Shown piece by piece: positions 25,001 to 38,300 of a DNA stretch of 64,000 nucleotides; position 1 is the stretch's first letter, and the number at the start of each line of letters is the position of its first letter. This DNA is from Chaunax sp. Z400. Its lineage: Eukaryota > Chordata > Actinopteri > Lophiiformes > Chaunacidae. The position numbers and the translations under genes are program-made. The notes beneath the pieces were generated by a model that worked only from the letters and a program-made list of their open reading frames with translations, made no database searches and was not told the DNA's origin. Location: NCBI GenBank assembly GCA_037577475.1, contig CM075189.1, forward strand, positions 20,059,839 to 20,123,838, written 5' to 3'.

Positions 25001-28000
25001 CATGCAGCTCTCTGCTGTTTACTGCAGACCTTTGGAGAGAGCTGTCACAGATGAGACATGGCGGTTACAATTAATGATTTGTAGCTTATGTAAAAGATGT
25101 CAAATGATTTAATTTAATGACACTTTATTTCACTTTCCTGTGGAAAATTGGATAAGAAGGCCACTACTACTTTAACAGGAAGTCATTGCTCCCGGCCAAT
25201 AAATTGCCATGTACTGTACATAAACCCCACATGGAGTCAATATGTGTCCTTTTAGAAGTTCAGTTTTTAACAGACTGAACAAACAAGAAGACAGAACCAG
25301 ACTAGCTGCTCTCAGTCTTTATGGTAAGCTAACTATGTTAAGGCTGTAGCTTCATATTTATTGGACAGATATGAGAGTGTCAATCTTCTCCGCTAACTCT
25401 GGCAGAAAAATGGAATAAGTGTATTTTAGCAAATGTCAACCTATTCCTCTAATTCATTAGCCAAACAAACCGATTGCTATAATACGAGCAAATGATCTGT
25501 CATTCAGAGCAAGTTATACAAGCCATAAAACTATTTTTACAATGTTATTCTGTTAATTGATTTAATAGTTAAATAACTTTGCATTCCCATACATTCAAAT
25601 ACTTTACAACTGCCTCAGGTGTGAATAACCAGTCATGTGAGGGCCCCATATGTCATTGCTGCTCAGTTCTTGTTAGTTTGCTTTGTTCCCAGGTCACCAG
25701 TAAGCTCAATTTAACACTGTGTTTGGGGTTGTGTGTGTTCACACAGCTTTGGGATAGTTTGTGAGTTTAAAGTTCATGACTGTGTCTCTTCCATCTCTCC
25801 TTACTGTGTTCAGTTGGGCCCGGAGAATACCATGATGTCATTTGAGAGGAGCATTGCATGTGGAGTGACAGCCTTTGAGACAGATGTGCAGCTCAGGTAT
25901 GGCCAAAATGGCTTCATACTGTGTTTTTTACTGGCTGCAATGCATGTTATTTAAAGTGATAGCTTGCCTCATTTCTACGTTGCACTAATTGGTCATTCGC
26001 GAAGCCCCTCCCCCTTTAGTTTCTGTTCCTGCATCTGCAATATTTCCTTGATTTCTGGCATGCCACATTAAGCCAGCTAATTATTGTTGGCTCCATGAGT
26101 TGGTTTTAAACGTGCGGCTGATTTTTTTTGAAACGAGAACCCTAACTATGCACTTTTTGGCTTCATACTAAAAGGCTGAGGCTAAAGCTACAAGTCAAAA
26201 GCGAAACATTAGAATCCTCACCAGCTGATTATGTCCAAAATATGGAAATAACGGAGCGTCACTGTTGGTGTACTGTAAGTGCAAACTAGTTAGCCCTAGT
26301 ATAATATGGGAAAATAGAATGTTGCAGTGTTAAGAATTTAGTGGCATGTAGCAGGTCTGTTGCAGATTGCAACCAGCTGAACTGCTGCCAACTGCCTCAC
26401 TATCCCAAACGTTGTCCACTAAAAATGGCAAAAACAGAAAAGGCCCTCTCTGGAGTCTGTGTTTGGTGCAACACAGAGGATCCTGAGGAAGAGGATCTGC
26501 TCCATCTGCAGATGTAAAAGGCTCATTCAGTAATGGATACACCTTGAAGGTTGAATCTGAAGCCACTGAACTTCTGTTTAGGGTTTGAAACAACCTATTG
26601 CCTACAATGACCTAGAAGAATGAGAATCTTCACCAACAGGAATGGATACACAAATTCTCGGTTTCAGGTGATTTTAATGAAAACCATCTAAATCCTACAC
26701 ACTGGACCTTTGAGATCAGGCAGATTTTTGTTCTTTCATGACCCTGTTAAGCTGTGAGAGAATGAGGACTAACCAATGTGCTTAGAAAATGTTGTTTGTT
26801 GGTCAAGTCCTATAACTCATCTACATTGCTTAGTGTTCTATCAGTGCGGTTTCTTCTTGTTTCCCACAGACATCAATAAATGTCATAAATTAATGGAAGA
26901 AATTGTGATTATTTTTACCTCCCTAGTGTTAATACTTACAGTTTCACTAACCCAGTAAAGACAGAATTCCCTTCTTGATGCACGACGATAACTCTGGGTT
27001 CCTGCGGAGAACAACAGACGTTGAAGAGAAGTTTCCTGACAAAGTGTTCAGCCACAGCACCAACTTCACCTGGGTGGAATTACAGAGTCTTAATGCAGGT
27101 GAAGGGTTCCTAAAGGTGAGAGATATGCTTTGATACATGCTTGTCCACACATCCCCTCATGCAACATATTAAAGTAACGGGAGGTATTTTCTGACTTTTC
27201 AGAAAGACCCTTTCCTTTCAGTGTCCAATCTCTCACAAGAGGAGAGAGAAACAGCCAAGAATCAGACTATACCCTCCTTACTTCAACTACTCAGCCTCGC
27301 CAAACAGAATAACATCTCAGTGATATTTGACCTGTATAGTTCCAACAAGGAAAATGACACAGAGGAAGTAGTCAACACTATCTTAAGTTCTGGCATTGAC
27401 CCAAGCCTGGTATGTCTATTTCAAATCCCTCTGATTGAATTTGATAGATATTTCACGAACAGCCATATTTTGCTAAGGTGTCATATTTTCATTTTTACAG
27501 GTCCTCTGGCTTCCTCCAGCCAGAAGGGAATATGTAAAGAAGACTGCCCCAGGCTTCATTCAGGTCTATAATGACAGTGAAATGCTCAAACAAAACAAGG
27601 GAAACTATCTGAATGTGCAATACAGCTTCAGCATGGAAGAAATAAGGTAAAAAAAATAATTAAATATGAAACCAAATACATCCACATTATCTCTGTGGTA
27701 GTGCCACGGGGCAGTCACAGTGGTGTGTTGATTAAAAGTGTATGTGTAGCATGCTGAGATGCAGCGAGGGCACTGAATATAGAGGTGCAGGTTTGTCCTC
27801 AGGGAATGACATTTAAATATGTCCCAACCCAGCAGTGTTGTTTCATGGAAGCATGAACCCAACTCAAAAAAAATACTGATGAATGAAGTGCAGCGTAACA
27901 ACATGTTGTGAGAGTGTTGAATTGCTGCATTAAGTGCTAAACAAACACGCTGTACAGGGGTTGCTTTCCTTGCTTTCTAAATGTCTACATAAAAGTGATG

Positions 28001-28325
28001 ACTGAGCAGCACAAGTTAACATAAAGTACGTTCTTTACATCTTTAATCAAATACATTTGTTCATAGTGAAATGGTATAAATGTGTGTCTGGTAAGGGTTG
28101 ATGATGCTCCTGATGGCAGGGTGGATGTATGCATGTTCAAATATATCGTTTCATTCACGCCTATCCCTGTATGCATGCTTGTAGAGAATACATACAGGTA
28201 TTCTTTGGTGTTTTTTTCTTACATATTGATTGAATTGAATTGAAATGCAAATTAAATGTAGGCAAAAAAAGGAAGAATAATATAAAATATACTTGCAGGC
28301 ACATATGCACACATGCACATAATTA

Positions 28326-28392
<67 letters not shown>

Positions 28393-29839
28393 AGAGAGTA
28401 CCAGTCAATACAAGACATACTTTCCACACAGATGCAAACATCCACATTACAAACATGCATAAACACGCAGATACATACCTGCATACACAAATATTTACTG
28501 TCCTCCGGCTTTCCATAGATTCCCGCCTTCAAATACACTACTTATTGCTTTATTTACCTGGATTATGATATATATTTAAAACTCCACTCGTCCTATGTTC
28601 CATTTCGAACAACGTGTTCGTATCTAACAGGAAACAACGGCGCATGAATGTAACAGTGAACCTGTGGGTGGTTAACGAGCGTTGGCTGTTCTCTCTGCTG
28701 TGGTGTGCAGGGGCGAGCTCTGTCACCACGAACTCCTGCCACCTCCTAAAAGACATGGACTGGCCTGACTGGGTCATGGTGAGCAAATACATACAGTGGC
28801 ACTATTCAGTATTAGATGCCATCAGTGGAAGAACTTATTTTGGAGCAGACATTGTTGAGGTGTTTTCCAAAATATAACGCACACCTTGACCCTATGGGAA
28901 CGTCTGTGTGTTTCAGGCTCCTAAGACATACACAATAATATGGATAATAGCAGACATTGCATCGATTGTGATAATGGCTGGAGTGAACATATTTTACTGG
29001 TAAGCTGAGCAGATATTTGCTGTACACATTTGTGTCTGTTGTGTGTCTATGAAAATGAATAGACTGACTCATCCACCTCACTGTCTTTGCCAGTAAAACA
29101 CCGTGTTCATCTCACAGAAAAGGTACTGTGCATTTAGATTCTAATAAATCAACAATTAATCAATCACTTGTTAAGTTTATAAACTATTTGTCAGTGTTTT
29201 GTAAAGTGAGGGTGATTTCTTAAATTTGCAGTCCAAAACCCAAATATTTCCAGTTCACTATCATATAATGTTAAATTTTAAATCAGCTGCTCTGTTACAA
29301 ATGTGTGTTTGGCCTTTTTCTTCAAAGTCATTATTGATTTATTGAATGATTTTCTTTTGATGGACCAAGCTATTACACCTTTTCCCATTTGCCTCGGCTT
29401 ATTTGCAGAAACAGTCTTGGCATTCTTAAAATTGTTAAAAAAGTAAAATAAAGTAAAATAAGTAAAATAAAAAAAAAGTTTGAAAGAAATGAAAATGTAT
29501 CAAAGGATTAGCAACATTATAACATCATCATTACTGGATAGAAATGATAAATTAAACAGCTAAAGATTGTTTTCACAGCCTGGTAAGCCAACTGCTGTTC
29601 TTATTAACAGTTTATAACTTATCTATAAATTGTTAGAAAATTAAACAATTAATTACAGCGTATAAACCCTTAATAAATGGTAACCTGTTAGTATTTATTA
29701 TTGAAATGGACATTAGCATTTAGAAGTGTATTCATTTGTTTTCTTTTATTATGTTTTGTGCACAGGGAAACAGAGGCAAAGCAACAATACTTTAGCCTGG
29801 AATGAGAAAGAACGGTCTCCTTTCTTACCCACCGGGTAG
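21934..29839 (+). CDS. gdpd2: Glycerophosphodiester phosphodiesterase domain protein 2 (GDE3/osteoblast differentiation factor)
   Basis: Multi-pass membrane enzyme whose outward-facing GDPD domain cleaves glycerophosphoinositol-type substrates in known GDE3. Fifteen coding exons: 21934-22020, 23112-23215, 23354-23447, 23627-23686, 23781-23879, 23996-24089, 24809-24960, 25814-25896, 26956-27115, 27203-27409, 27501-27646, 28631-28778, 28917-28999, 29094-29122, 29766-29839. Every phase matches; total 539 residues, the human GDPD2 length. Cysteine-rich start MSHGDSCCRVCSRGLYSCNW; hydrophobic membrane segments in exons 2, 3, 5, 6, 7 and 13. Catalytic strings: GHRGAP (224-229), PENT (233-236), FETD (251-254), FLMHDD (264-269), all intact. 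WLFSLLWCAG near 454 is also family-typical. Exon 6 must end at 24089 (before gtacgt), not at the gtgtac three bases earlier, or a stop follows. Human GDPD2 also neighbours PDZD11 and DLG3. Confidence 0.95.
22037..22089. repeat. Compound AT/GT microsatellite
   Basis: About 24 bp of AT followed by about 29 bp of GT, just past the donor of gdpd2 exon 1. Confidence 0.95.
22230..22640 (+). other. GC-rich open segment in gdpd2 intron 1, unidentified
   Basis: Two overlapping open frames (22230-22439, and 22436-22633 with a Pro-rich stretch RRPPPTQPAPPSPTSLPQ) lie in a locally GC-rich block inside an AT-rich intron. No domain was recognised. It could be an inserted element, an old retrocopy or chance. 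Confidence 0.3.
25990..26712. repeat. Dispersed non-coding repeat in gdpd2 intron 8
   Basis: The stretch ends in AAATCCTACACACTGGACCTTT, wording I recall at the ends of abundant non-autonomous elements of perch-like fishes. The left edge is uncertain; the 'GAAGCCCCTCCCC' block near 26000 may belong to it. Confidence 0.4.
28327..28389. repeat. CA microsatellite
   Basis: An uninterrupted AC run of about 63 bp followed by a short AG run, in gdpd2 intron 11. Confidence 0.97.
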
Positions 29840-31470
29840 TTTGTCTCTTTCTCGCAGGAGATTTTCCTCCCAAAATCTGACATCTACACTGCCAGAATGG
29901 TTTGGACCTGATCAGGAAGAAAGCACGCTGATTTGAATAACCATACACTGTATTCTGAAGTCATGAACACAACACTGTCATTTTTGTGATACATTGTAAG
30001 ATATAAATTCAATATTAGCACTATACCACTGGATGATGGTTTTAGTTTTTTGTTTCTGTATAAGTCTAATGGTAACTGGGTTTATCTTTGACAGGGTGTT
30101 TATCGTTCTTCTGATGTTCCTGAAAAAATGAAAATATGAGAAAATCTTTTCTCTGACCATATCATGACAACATACATTATAGATCTGCACTGGATTTCCT
30201 CTTGGCACTTTATGTCACTTTTTTTCTATGTTGTTGCCGTTTGCTACCAAACTTTTTTTATGATGTTACTATTTCAGAAAAATTTTGTTTGTACTAAAAC
30301 AGCTATTTTAAACACTGTGTGTGTCTGTGTATTTAATTTAGCACAATTCATACATCTACTAAGAGCAGTCATTAGGTTAAAACATGCAACACATACATTA
30401 GAATAGCTGCATTACAAAACAAATATGGGTTATTGTTTCTTTATGTAACAACTATTTTCCCCCAACATATTTCATGCACCCTGTCATCATTTTATGGTTT
30501 CTATTGTTGTGACTAAATGTGACAACAATAGTTGTCACATTTAGCTTATTTAGATATTCATGCACTAGATTTTTACAGTTATTATATTCACTTACAGTGT
30601 ATTTCTTCATCTTTCTTAAATGTCTTACACTGGTGGAAAGAAAGAAATGACCTGCACTGGGCTTCAGTACAATTCTAAGGTACTCGATTTGAATGTTATT
30701 CTCCTTTAAACTTCTCCACCACTACTTTTGAAAAGATGTACCTTATATTCCACCAAATGTAATTGGCAGCTTTAATTACTACCTACATTGCAGAGGAAGA
30801 TTTTATAAACCTATGGACATACATACATTAAATTAAACTATCCAACAGTGTATAAAATGGTTACGATTAGCTCTATAATATTACTGCTGCATTAACATAT
30901 GCTCATATATGAGGACCCTGTGTTAATGTAGGAGTGATATATATCCAATACTATAATATATACAATAATGTAACACTGACAGCCCATTTTGCCTGCATAA
31001 AGAGTATGCTACTATTGCTTTCATTTGTATAGACACATTTGACTAATAATACCTTTACTTCCGTAAATTTTGAATACATGCAGATCTTAAATGTGTAACA
31101 GAGTATTTCTATATTGTGGTATTACTACTTTTACTTCAGTAAAAGAGTATATGCTTTTATACACCACTGATAAGTTGAACAGTAAAATCAATCTAATAAC
31201 ATATGTTCCCATCCCAGACCCAGAATCCAACATCAAACCCCCTCATCATCTGCTCTTCTGAAATATTTAGTTATTACAATGAATGGAACAGCAGTATGGC
31301 GCGGAGGGGTGTCTGTTTAAAGTGATTTAGCATTAACAAGGCAATAACAACGTCAGACTCACAATGGACAGGTGAAAAAAAGAAAGAAAGAATCGAATTC
31401 GATATGTGAAAAGCAGATCTATCGTTTGCTGTGTCCAACACGTTCCGTTCCCACACCTTATATGTCAAAG
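29840..31470 (+). other. gdpd2 3' UTR and intergenic DNA
   Basis: AT-rich; no exon recognised. No AATAAA was found soon after the stop codon, so the transcript end is unknown. A pair of overlapping palindromes lies at 30501-30544. Confidence 0.4.
30501..30544. repeat. Two overlapping, mutually exclusive perfect palindromes
   Basis: Hairpin A pairs CTATTGTTGT (30501-30510) with ACAACAATAG (30522-30531). Hairpin B pairs CTAAATGTGACAA (30513-30525) with TTGTCACATTTAG (30532-30544), a 13-bp stem with a 6-base loop. The arms overlap, so only one hairpin can form at a time. It lies about 660 bp past the gdpd2 stop. Confidence 0.9.
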
Positions 31471-31482
31471 CCTGGCGCCTAC

Positions 31483-31497
31483 ACTACCCAAAATGCA
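31483..31497 (+). promoter_or_regulatory. dlg3: ZNF143/Staf-like motif in upstream dlg3 promoter
   Basis: ACTACCCAAAATGCA is close to the ACTACA..CCCAGAATGC site bound by ZNF143 at TSS-proximal promoters. It stands about 110 bp before a short ATG exon with a good donor. Presence of a promoter is inferred. Confidence 0.4.
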
Positions 31498-31590
31498 ACA
31501 CAGCTCCCGAGAGTTCTACATGAGATTCGGTTCCGTTCCGTTATGCTAGTAGCTGTGAATGTAACCTCCACCCGCTATCCTGAGGCAGAG

Positions 31591-31615
31591 ATGAGGAGCA
31601 GGTTGCCGAGGTCTG
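31591..31615 (+). CDS. dlg3: Candidate alternative first coding exon of the dlg3 L27 isoform
   Basis: An ATG opens MRSRLPRS plus one base, ending in TCTG/gtaagc. Joined to the L27 exon at 34225 it gives MRSRLPRS-D-TERAV with the frame preserved. Other DLG genes also use tiny alternative first exons before the same domain. Support is the donor, the phase and the promoter-like setting; the ATG is not strongly marked. Confidence 0.4.
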
Positions 31616-32058
31616 GTAAGCTCACTTCTTTCTAACTCCACACAACCAGAATTTTCTCATTTTCAAACCTGTAGTCTTAAGCTCCAATCAATGCTGATTC
31701 ACTGATTAAGGCAATTTATTAGACGTCGCACAGCTCCCTCTGGAGCCACACAAGGTTTTACACAACTTTTTGACATATATTCAGTAAGCTAGCTCTGTCC
31801 CTAAACCTGTAAACAGCCCGGGTTGCTGCTGTGATTTCCAAGCACCATCTTAACGCACCACTAGATGGCACACGATGAAAGAAATTGGATTGATCCGAGA
31901 AAACTTTAACTATGGATTGAATAACTCATTAACTGTTACAATAGGATGTAATGCAACAGATAATGTAGTTAGGCTAACTACTTTTTGCATGGCTAAAATC
32001 TATCAATATTACAGTGTCCCAATGAGGCTGAGTACAGGGCCGTTTTACAGGAAGACGA

Positions 32059-32068
32059 CGCATGCGTG
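32059..32068. promoter_or_regulatory. dlg3: NRF1-like palindrome near dlg3 L27 first exon
   Basis: CGCATGCGTG contains the 8-bp palindrome CGCATGCG, close to the NRF1 consensus GCGCATGCGC, about 290 bp before the MVHKY exon. The surrounding 32040-32240 has raised CpG frequency. Confidence 0.4.
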
Positions 32069-32350
32069 TGAGGGGAGGAGAAACATGTCACGTTCAGGGT
32101 CGCTTTACCCAAAACTTCTGGGAAGTTAACCAGAACGAAACTGTTTCGCCTCGTCACATTTTCACCTCTGTCTACTGGTGCAGTGGCTGCGATTATAGGC
32201 GAAGTGCGTCCAGCGACTGGAGTTTTTCACTTTTTTGTTGAGATGGAGCAACAGTTTGGTTGTAAAATTATCCGTGACTACTGCAGTAATTTGCTTTAAA
32301 AAAATCTAAACTATAATTTACATCATATTTGTTGTCGAATCGGCCACATC

Positions 32351-35300
32351 ATGGTACATAAATACGGTAAGTACAGTTAACTCAACGTAACGTCACGTCT
32401 CCGTGACGTGTCAAAGTTTTGTGGTAAATCTCAGTTTAAGTTTTTAGGTAAATGTCTACTCATTTTTCCAGGAAAGACTTTGCATGGTATTTCATTGCTC
32501 CACTGTCCCTAATTATAGTTCCCTGAGAACAACGGTGTTGTCCTTAGAGAAAAAAATTTAAATACTGTAACTGGAAATGATGGGAGCAAATTACTTTCTA
32601 ATGTTTTCCTCCATCAACGTTTCATGATCTGATAGGAGTGGCAGATTTAGCACCGTGATGTGCATCTTCTCTCTGCTGTGTACCTCACCACCCACCGGGT
32701 TCAATAACTGGCTTATAGTCGTGTTTTATGATACAAATACCTTTAATATGCTCCACAGGGAAATATAACAAACAGCAGTGTTGCATCTGTGTATACAAGT
32801 CTCATATACATGCAAGGGATTTAAAAATGCATTTTTTTGAAAACACTGTCTCTATTTTGAAACTGATTGTACATCTATACTGTATGTAGGGCAGGTTTTC
32901 TGATCATCTTAACCTACACAATATTGTCATGCTTGATCGATACTTCTGATTAGTCTTAAGTTTGTTTTTAGAGAAATAGTCACAATGCCTTTATCCAGCT
33001 AATCCCATATGACCACTCCCTTGTTAAACTAACCCACCGCTACAAAAAGGCACAAAGATTGGGGAGAAATTGGCATTGTATAAGAATGCCATGGCTGGAG
33101 CAACATGACCATGATCTTGCCATTGGCATGCTGGAGGCTGTTCTGCAGTTCTTGAACAGCCTGCAATGAGCCTCAACCTGAAGCCCATTGGAAACCTGTG
33201 TGGCTGGTTGAGTGAGCGAGTGTGACAGCGTGAACATCCTCCACAGACTCAGCAGCAGCTCTGACTGGCTGCCATCCAATAGGATGACATAAGAAGGTTG
33301 TACCAGTCCATGAGGAGGAGGATTACTGCTGTAATCAATGCTGATGGAGGACACACTTATTAACGATTGTGTTAAATATTGTATACTCCAGTTGTGTCAC
33401 CTGAGAAATATCAGGTGCTTAGGTTTTTGATGTTATTTTTGTTATGCCTCACAGTTTTTGCGTCTGATTGAATGAAGTTAATCATTAAAAGTAATAAGGA
33501 ACAAAATGTGGGCTGTTTTTTTTATTTTTTTCATACAACACAAACTGCCCAAGCAAAATTTTACATGAACACAGTGGTGCATTTTTAAATCCCATGAGTG
33601 TAAAACATCATTATTATTAGGCCTGTATGATATTCTGTGTAAAATCCTATATTTGTGCTAAACAGTGTTACAGTTGTAGTTTGCTGCTTCATTTATGATG
33701 GTTCTTGGTCTTATTGCACATGTTTTATATTGTAGGAGTTCTGCATTAGATTATTGTTTGAAATTATAGATTTTCTATGGAATTTAGAGCTGAAATCAGT
33801 AATCAATTAGGGGATTGTCCAAAATAATACATATTCACTGGTATTTTCCTCTGTTTTCGTAGGCTTCTATACAGTAGACAGATTATCTTTGGGTTTTGGA
33901 AAATTGGCTCGACAGGACAAGATATTTAAAGACATCACCAATGGCTATGGGAACTTGTATCTGACATTTTTAGGGGCAAATTATCAATCAAGAAAATTAT
34001 CTGTATTTTATAACAATAGTAAACCTAAGATGTAACCCTAACATATCTGACAAGGTATTTAGTCACTGATCTCATATACTATTACTGCATTATTAGAGCT
34101 GTATGATAGATATGAATTTTAATCCCAGTCAATGAAAACATTATTGATCCTGTCCTCAATGACTGCCAACATGTGAAGGGTCTCTGCTGTTTTTGTGCTG
34201 AGACACATTTACTTTGTGAGGCAGACACAGAGAGAGCAGTGGGACTGCTCAGACGGTACCAGGCCAACCTCACCAGTCCAGACGAGCAAACCCTGAAGAG
34301 CAGCGTGGGCAAAGTGTCTTCCATCTTGGGCAGCCAGCTGTTCCAAGCCCTTCTTGGTGAGTGAAACTCTGTAAAACGGATAATTTTGCATAGTCTTTAA
34401 AAACTCTACCTTCTAGCTTAGATTACGTCACAGTTTTCTAAGGATGGACTGTCTAAATAACTTTTCCCATCCACATCCACTTCTGTTTGAGTAAGGGAGA
34501 TGGTTTGCAGCTTTTTTTCTTTGTTCTTTTTTTTGCTTGCTATGCTCAGTTATCATAGCCCTTTAGAACCCCGCTGAGATAACGCAGATTCAGTCATTCA
34601 AGAGGATTTCATGTACCTGAAAGGTAATATCTAGATGGAAAAAAAAAAATATATATATATATAAAAAATAATTACAATGAAACACCAATGCTTATCTGTT
34701 GGGATCTCAAATATCGTGTCTGTGTACTTTTGTTCAATGGTATCTAGGTCCAAAATAGGATTTGCAAAATTATTGCATTCTGTTTTCATTTGTGTTTTCC
34801 ACAGGGAAATGGTGGTTGTATTTTGTGTAGGTTAGTTTATGTGCCCTTAATTGGCCGCAGGCTAACACAGGATGTAGAAAGGGTCAGGTTGTATTCATTT
34901 GTGTGGGAAGTTTAACTGAGTCTAAATGTTTTCCAGTTAAGTCTTATGAAAGAGGCCTTTCAGTTGCCTCACAAAGGTTCGCTGTATGTCCCCCACTCCC
35001 ACCCCCCACCCATAACAAACTTATATTGTAATGAAATCCCAATAAAGCCATGCACACTATTTATAGACTAAGATGTTATAAGTCCAGACTTTTAACTCTG
35101 AAGGATCATTTCTTCCTTTGACAAAATGGTCCTTTTTTTTTACCATTTACGTAAGAAACTTTTTATTTTACTCTATGAAATTACTGAAACTGCTTCCAGC
35201 TAAATTCATGTTGCTACTTCTGAAAGTGTCCTTGAGTGTACATAGTTTCTGTTGCAACCCATCAGAAGAGTTGGTGCTATTTATGATTTGTAATCAGCTA

Positions 35301-38300
35301 CACCTCCTTGATAAAATTGGTATTTTTGGAAAAGAGCTCAGGCTAACCAGTACGAATCTTGACCTCGGTTCCTTAGCAGATAAAGCACATTGCTTCAGTT
35401 AAACCAATGACAGAGTGCTACCTCTAATTACCACAGCCACTCTATTACACTGCCTGCTCCTGGGTCTGCTGTTGCTACTTCTGAAGGGTGGCCCAGGCAG
35501 CATTTAAAGAAATACAGTAAGACGGTTTTAAGCAGTGATGTATCTGAAGCGACACGTATTCATAACAGAATTGACAAACTAAACAAAAGCCTAAACTAGA
35601 GAAAGAATTGTGTACACTGTATATATTACATTATCATTACTATATTATTATTATATACATTATTACATACACATTACATCCTAAAATCATGTACTTACAC
35701 ACATACAGCATACATGCACACATACATATATACACATACATAAAAGAAATAGAAAACATAAAATAACTTTCAGTTTGAAATTTTACTTTTTCAATTACCA
35801 GTTGTTGTTTTTTTTCAGTTTCTGAAACGTATTGGCCTGGATTTAGCACCATAGACCTGTTGTGAAGTAGCAGGACTTCTGGCAGCTCAGGATTTGTTTT
35901 TGACAGTATACATGGCAGCATCTCTGAAACCCTCGTCCAGAACTCTGAAACCCTTGGACAGTCCCTCACCATGTGAAAAAATGTACCCAGTGCCTTTTGA
36001 TTACATATGCAAGGTGGAATATATTGTCGAGATAAATCCTCTGGGGCTGGTCAGAGCTGTATGAAATGGATCTGTAAAGAGACCTGTGTTCCAAGGGACA
36101 CCATAATTGCACATTGCTGTGTGGAGTTGGAGTAGAGATGGGCGTATCAAGTAACACTCCTAATCGATAATCGCTCGGCACTAATCGACTACCAATCAAC
36201 GACTGTTATTTGAGAGCTCAATGAAATGAAGAAGCTGCTGAAAAATTGGCAGTTCTTGATAAAACCTGTTTGATCCTCATGACTTAAAAAATTCATTCAT
36301 GGTTCTAATGGAGAGGCTAGCACTTTGGCATATAGCTTAATATCAGTATTCAGTCATGATAATGGTCGATAATTTGAACAATCCTAGGGATTCTTTCCCA
36401 TTTATAAGAGGAGAGATGTAATAGCTATGTTGTTGTCAGAAAATGAACCCTTTGCAGTAAGAATCATATCCAACAAGAGAGGTCCAATCAGGGGCCAGAA
36501 GGTTAAATAGAATTCTGAGGGTAGTCCATCTAAGCCTGGTGATTTACTTATATATATTTCGATTGGAAGAGCTTTATGGAGGTCAGATAACAATAAAGGA
36601 GCATCAGTAGTAGTGATATGATTCTCCTGGGAAAGCAGCTCAAGTTGCAGTGGATTTAAAAACGTTGGAGCAGGATGGGATATCCTAACTTATCTCTGAA
36701 GTATATACAGTCAAGAGGAGTAGAATGCACTAAAGTTATCATTGATTTCTTGTGTGTCTGTGCACAACTTACCATTGCTAGATTTGATAGAGGTCATATT
36801 TGCCAGTCTTTCACTGGTTTTTCCATTGAGGTGTCAGCAGGTTGCTTGGTTGTCCACTATTTAAAACTAGTTTTGCCTCGTTGTATACATGAGGAGGTTT
36901 CTCTCTACCTCTAAGAGGATGGAGGTTTAGATCCTTGCTGAGTTACTCCCTCTGAAGCACTAGTTCAGGAGTAACAAGGCTTATGAATTTTTATGAATTG
37001 TTTGAACAATGTCTCTATATAATTATAGCTATGAGCAATCGACATCAGATATATCAGAACATATCTTGATATTTATTTTGTAATGTGGGGCACTCAGAGA
37101 AGATTAGCTTTCCAATCAGGATTCCAGACATTCCTCACCAAGAATGTTCAATTAGAGCTGAGGGAGACAGGAAAATAAACTGCTTCTTGCACAACTCTCT
37201 TGGCTCTCTGTGAGGGTAGAAAATAAAGAAGAAGAGGCCTGTAGTCCATGTGTCTCAGGTGCAGCACTTCACCCTTCATTGAACATGTGCTTCTCATCAG
37301 GACGAATGGAGAAGCTGCTAGTTCACAGCGCTAATAGGAATACAGTGCAGTATAAACATGACTCATCCTCTTATCTCCTCTCCTGTTGTGTTTGCCTTCA
37401 CATGCTCCATGTGAACCAGTTTAGTTAGGACCATTTTGTGTTGCTTTTGTCTGTACCGTGTTGAGTTGAAAAGTGGTGAGCTTTCTGAGTGGAAATGACA
37501 ACGCAAACCTTTCAAGTTAAGATAAAAAAAATGTACACGACAAGAAAGTTACGGCTGTCGTTACAATATGAAGACAGCGAGCTGCATTACTGTACAGTAT
37601 TAGCTTTTAAGAGATCCTTTATAACTTTGATACTGTGGGAAGTAAAGAGGTGTTTGGGCAGTGTGGGAAGGTTCAGTGCTGGCCACTTGATTGGATGTCG
37701 GCATGGTTGCACAGTCACGAACAAAGGTTGCCTTAACTGTGCATCCACCCTTTTGTTCCAGCACACAAACATGTAGTGGGAGGCAGGGGCGGGGGCACAC
37801 ATACAGACACACACACGTTAAATTACAGAGGACCCTAAATGCCATGGGGGATATTTTATCAAGGCAGTGACAAGGGGTTGAATTGTTTGCCCTGCCTTGA
37901 GTTTGTGACCTAGTTTTCTGTGTATGTGTTATTCTAGTGAGCTGTGGGTTGCTCATCTTCAAGTAAAGAACAAGGGGCACATTCTTTTTATTTATTTAAT
38001 TCACCCAGGCAGGCGTTATAGAGATGACTCAGTCCAATTGAATAGGTACATGACAAATAGATGAGGCTTACAACACACAAAAACACGCTGACCCTGCATG
38101 CCAAGTCTTTGCAGGACAGAGAGAAGTTGCAGGAAACCCCTTGTTACAGTGACAAAAAAGCTCCGCGCTGCAACACGACCCTTTCTAAAATTGTACCAAC
38201 ATCAAAAAGAGGTCTGGGAATGAGTCCTGAGAAAGAGAGTTCTGGTTTAGATTATGTATTTTGTTCCGTGGTTAGGAATTTATGTGGTCTCTGAGGGTTG

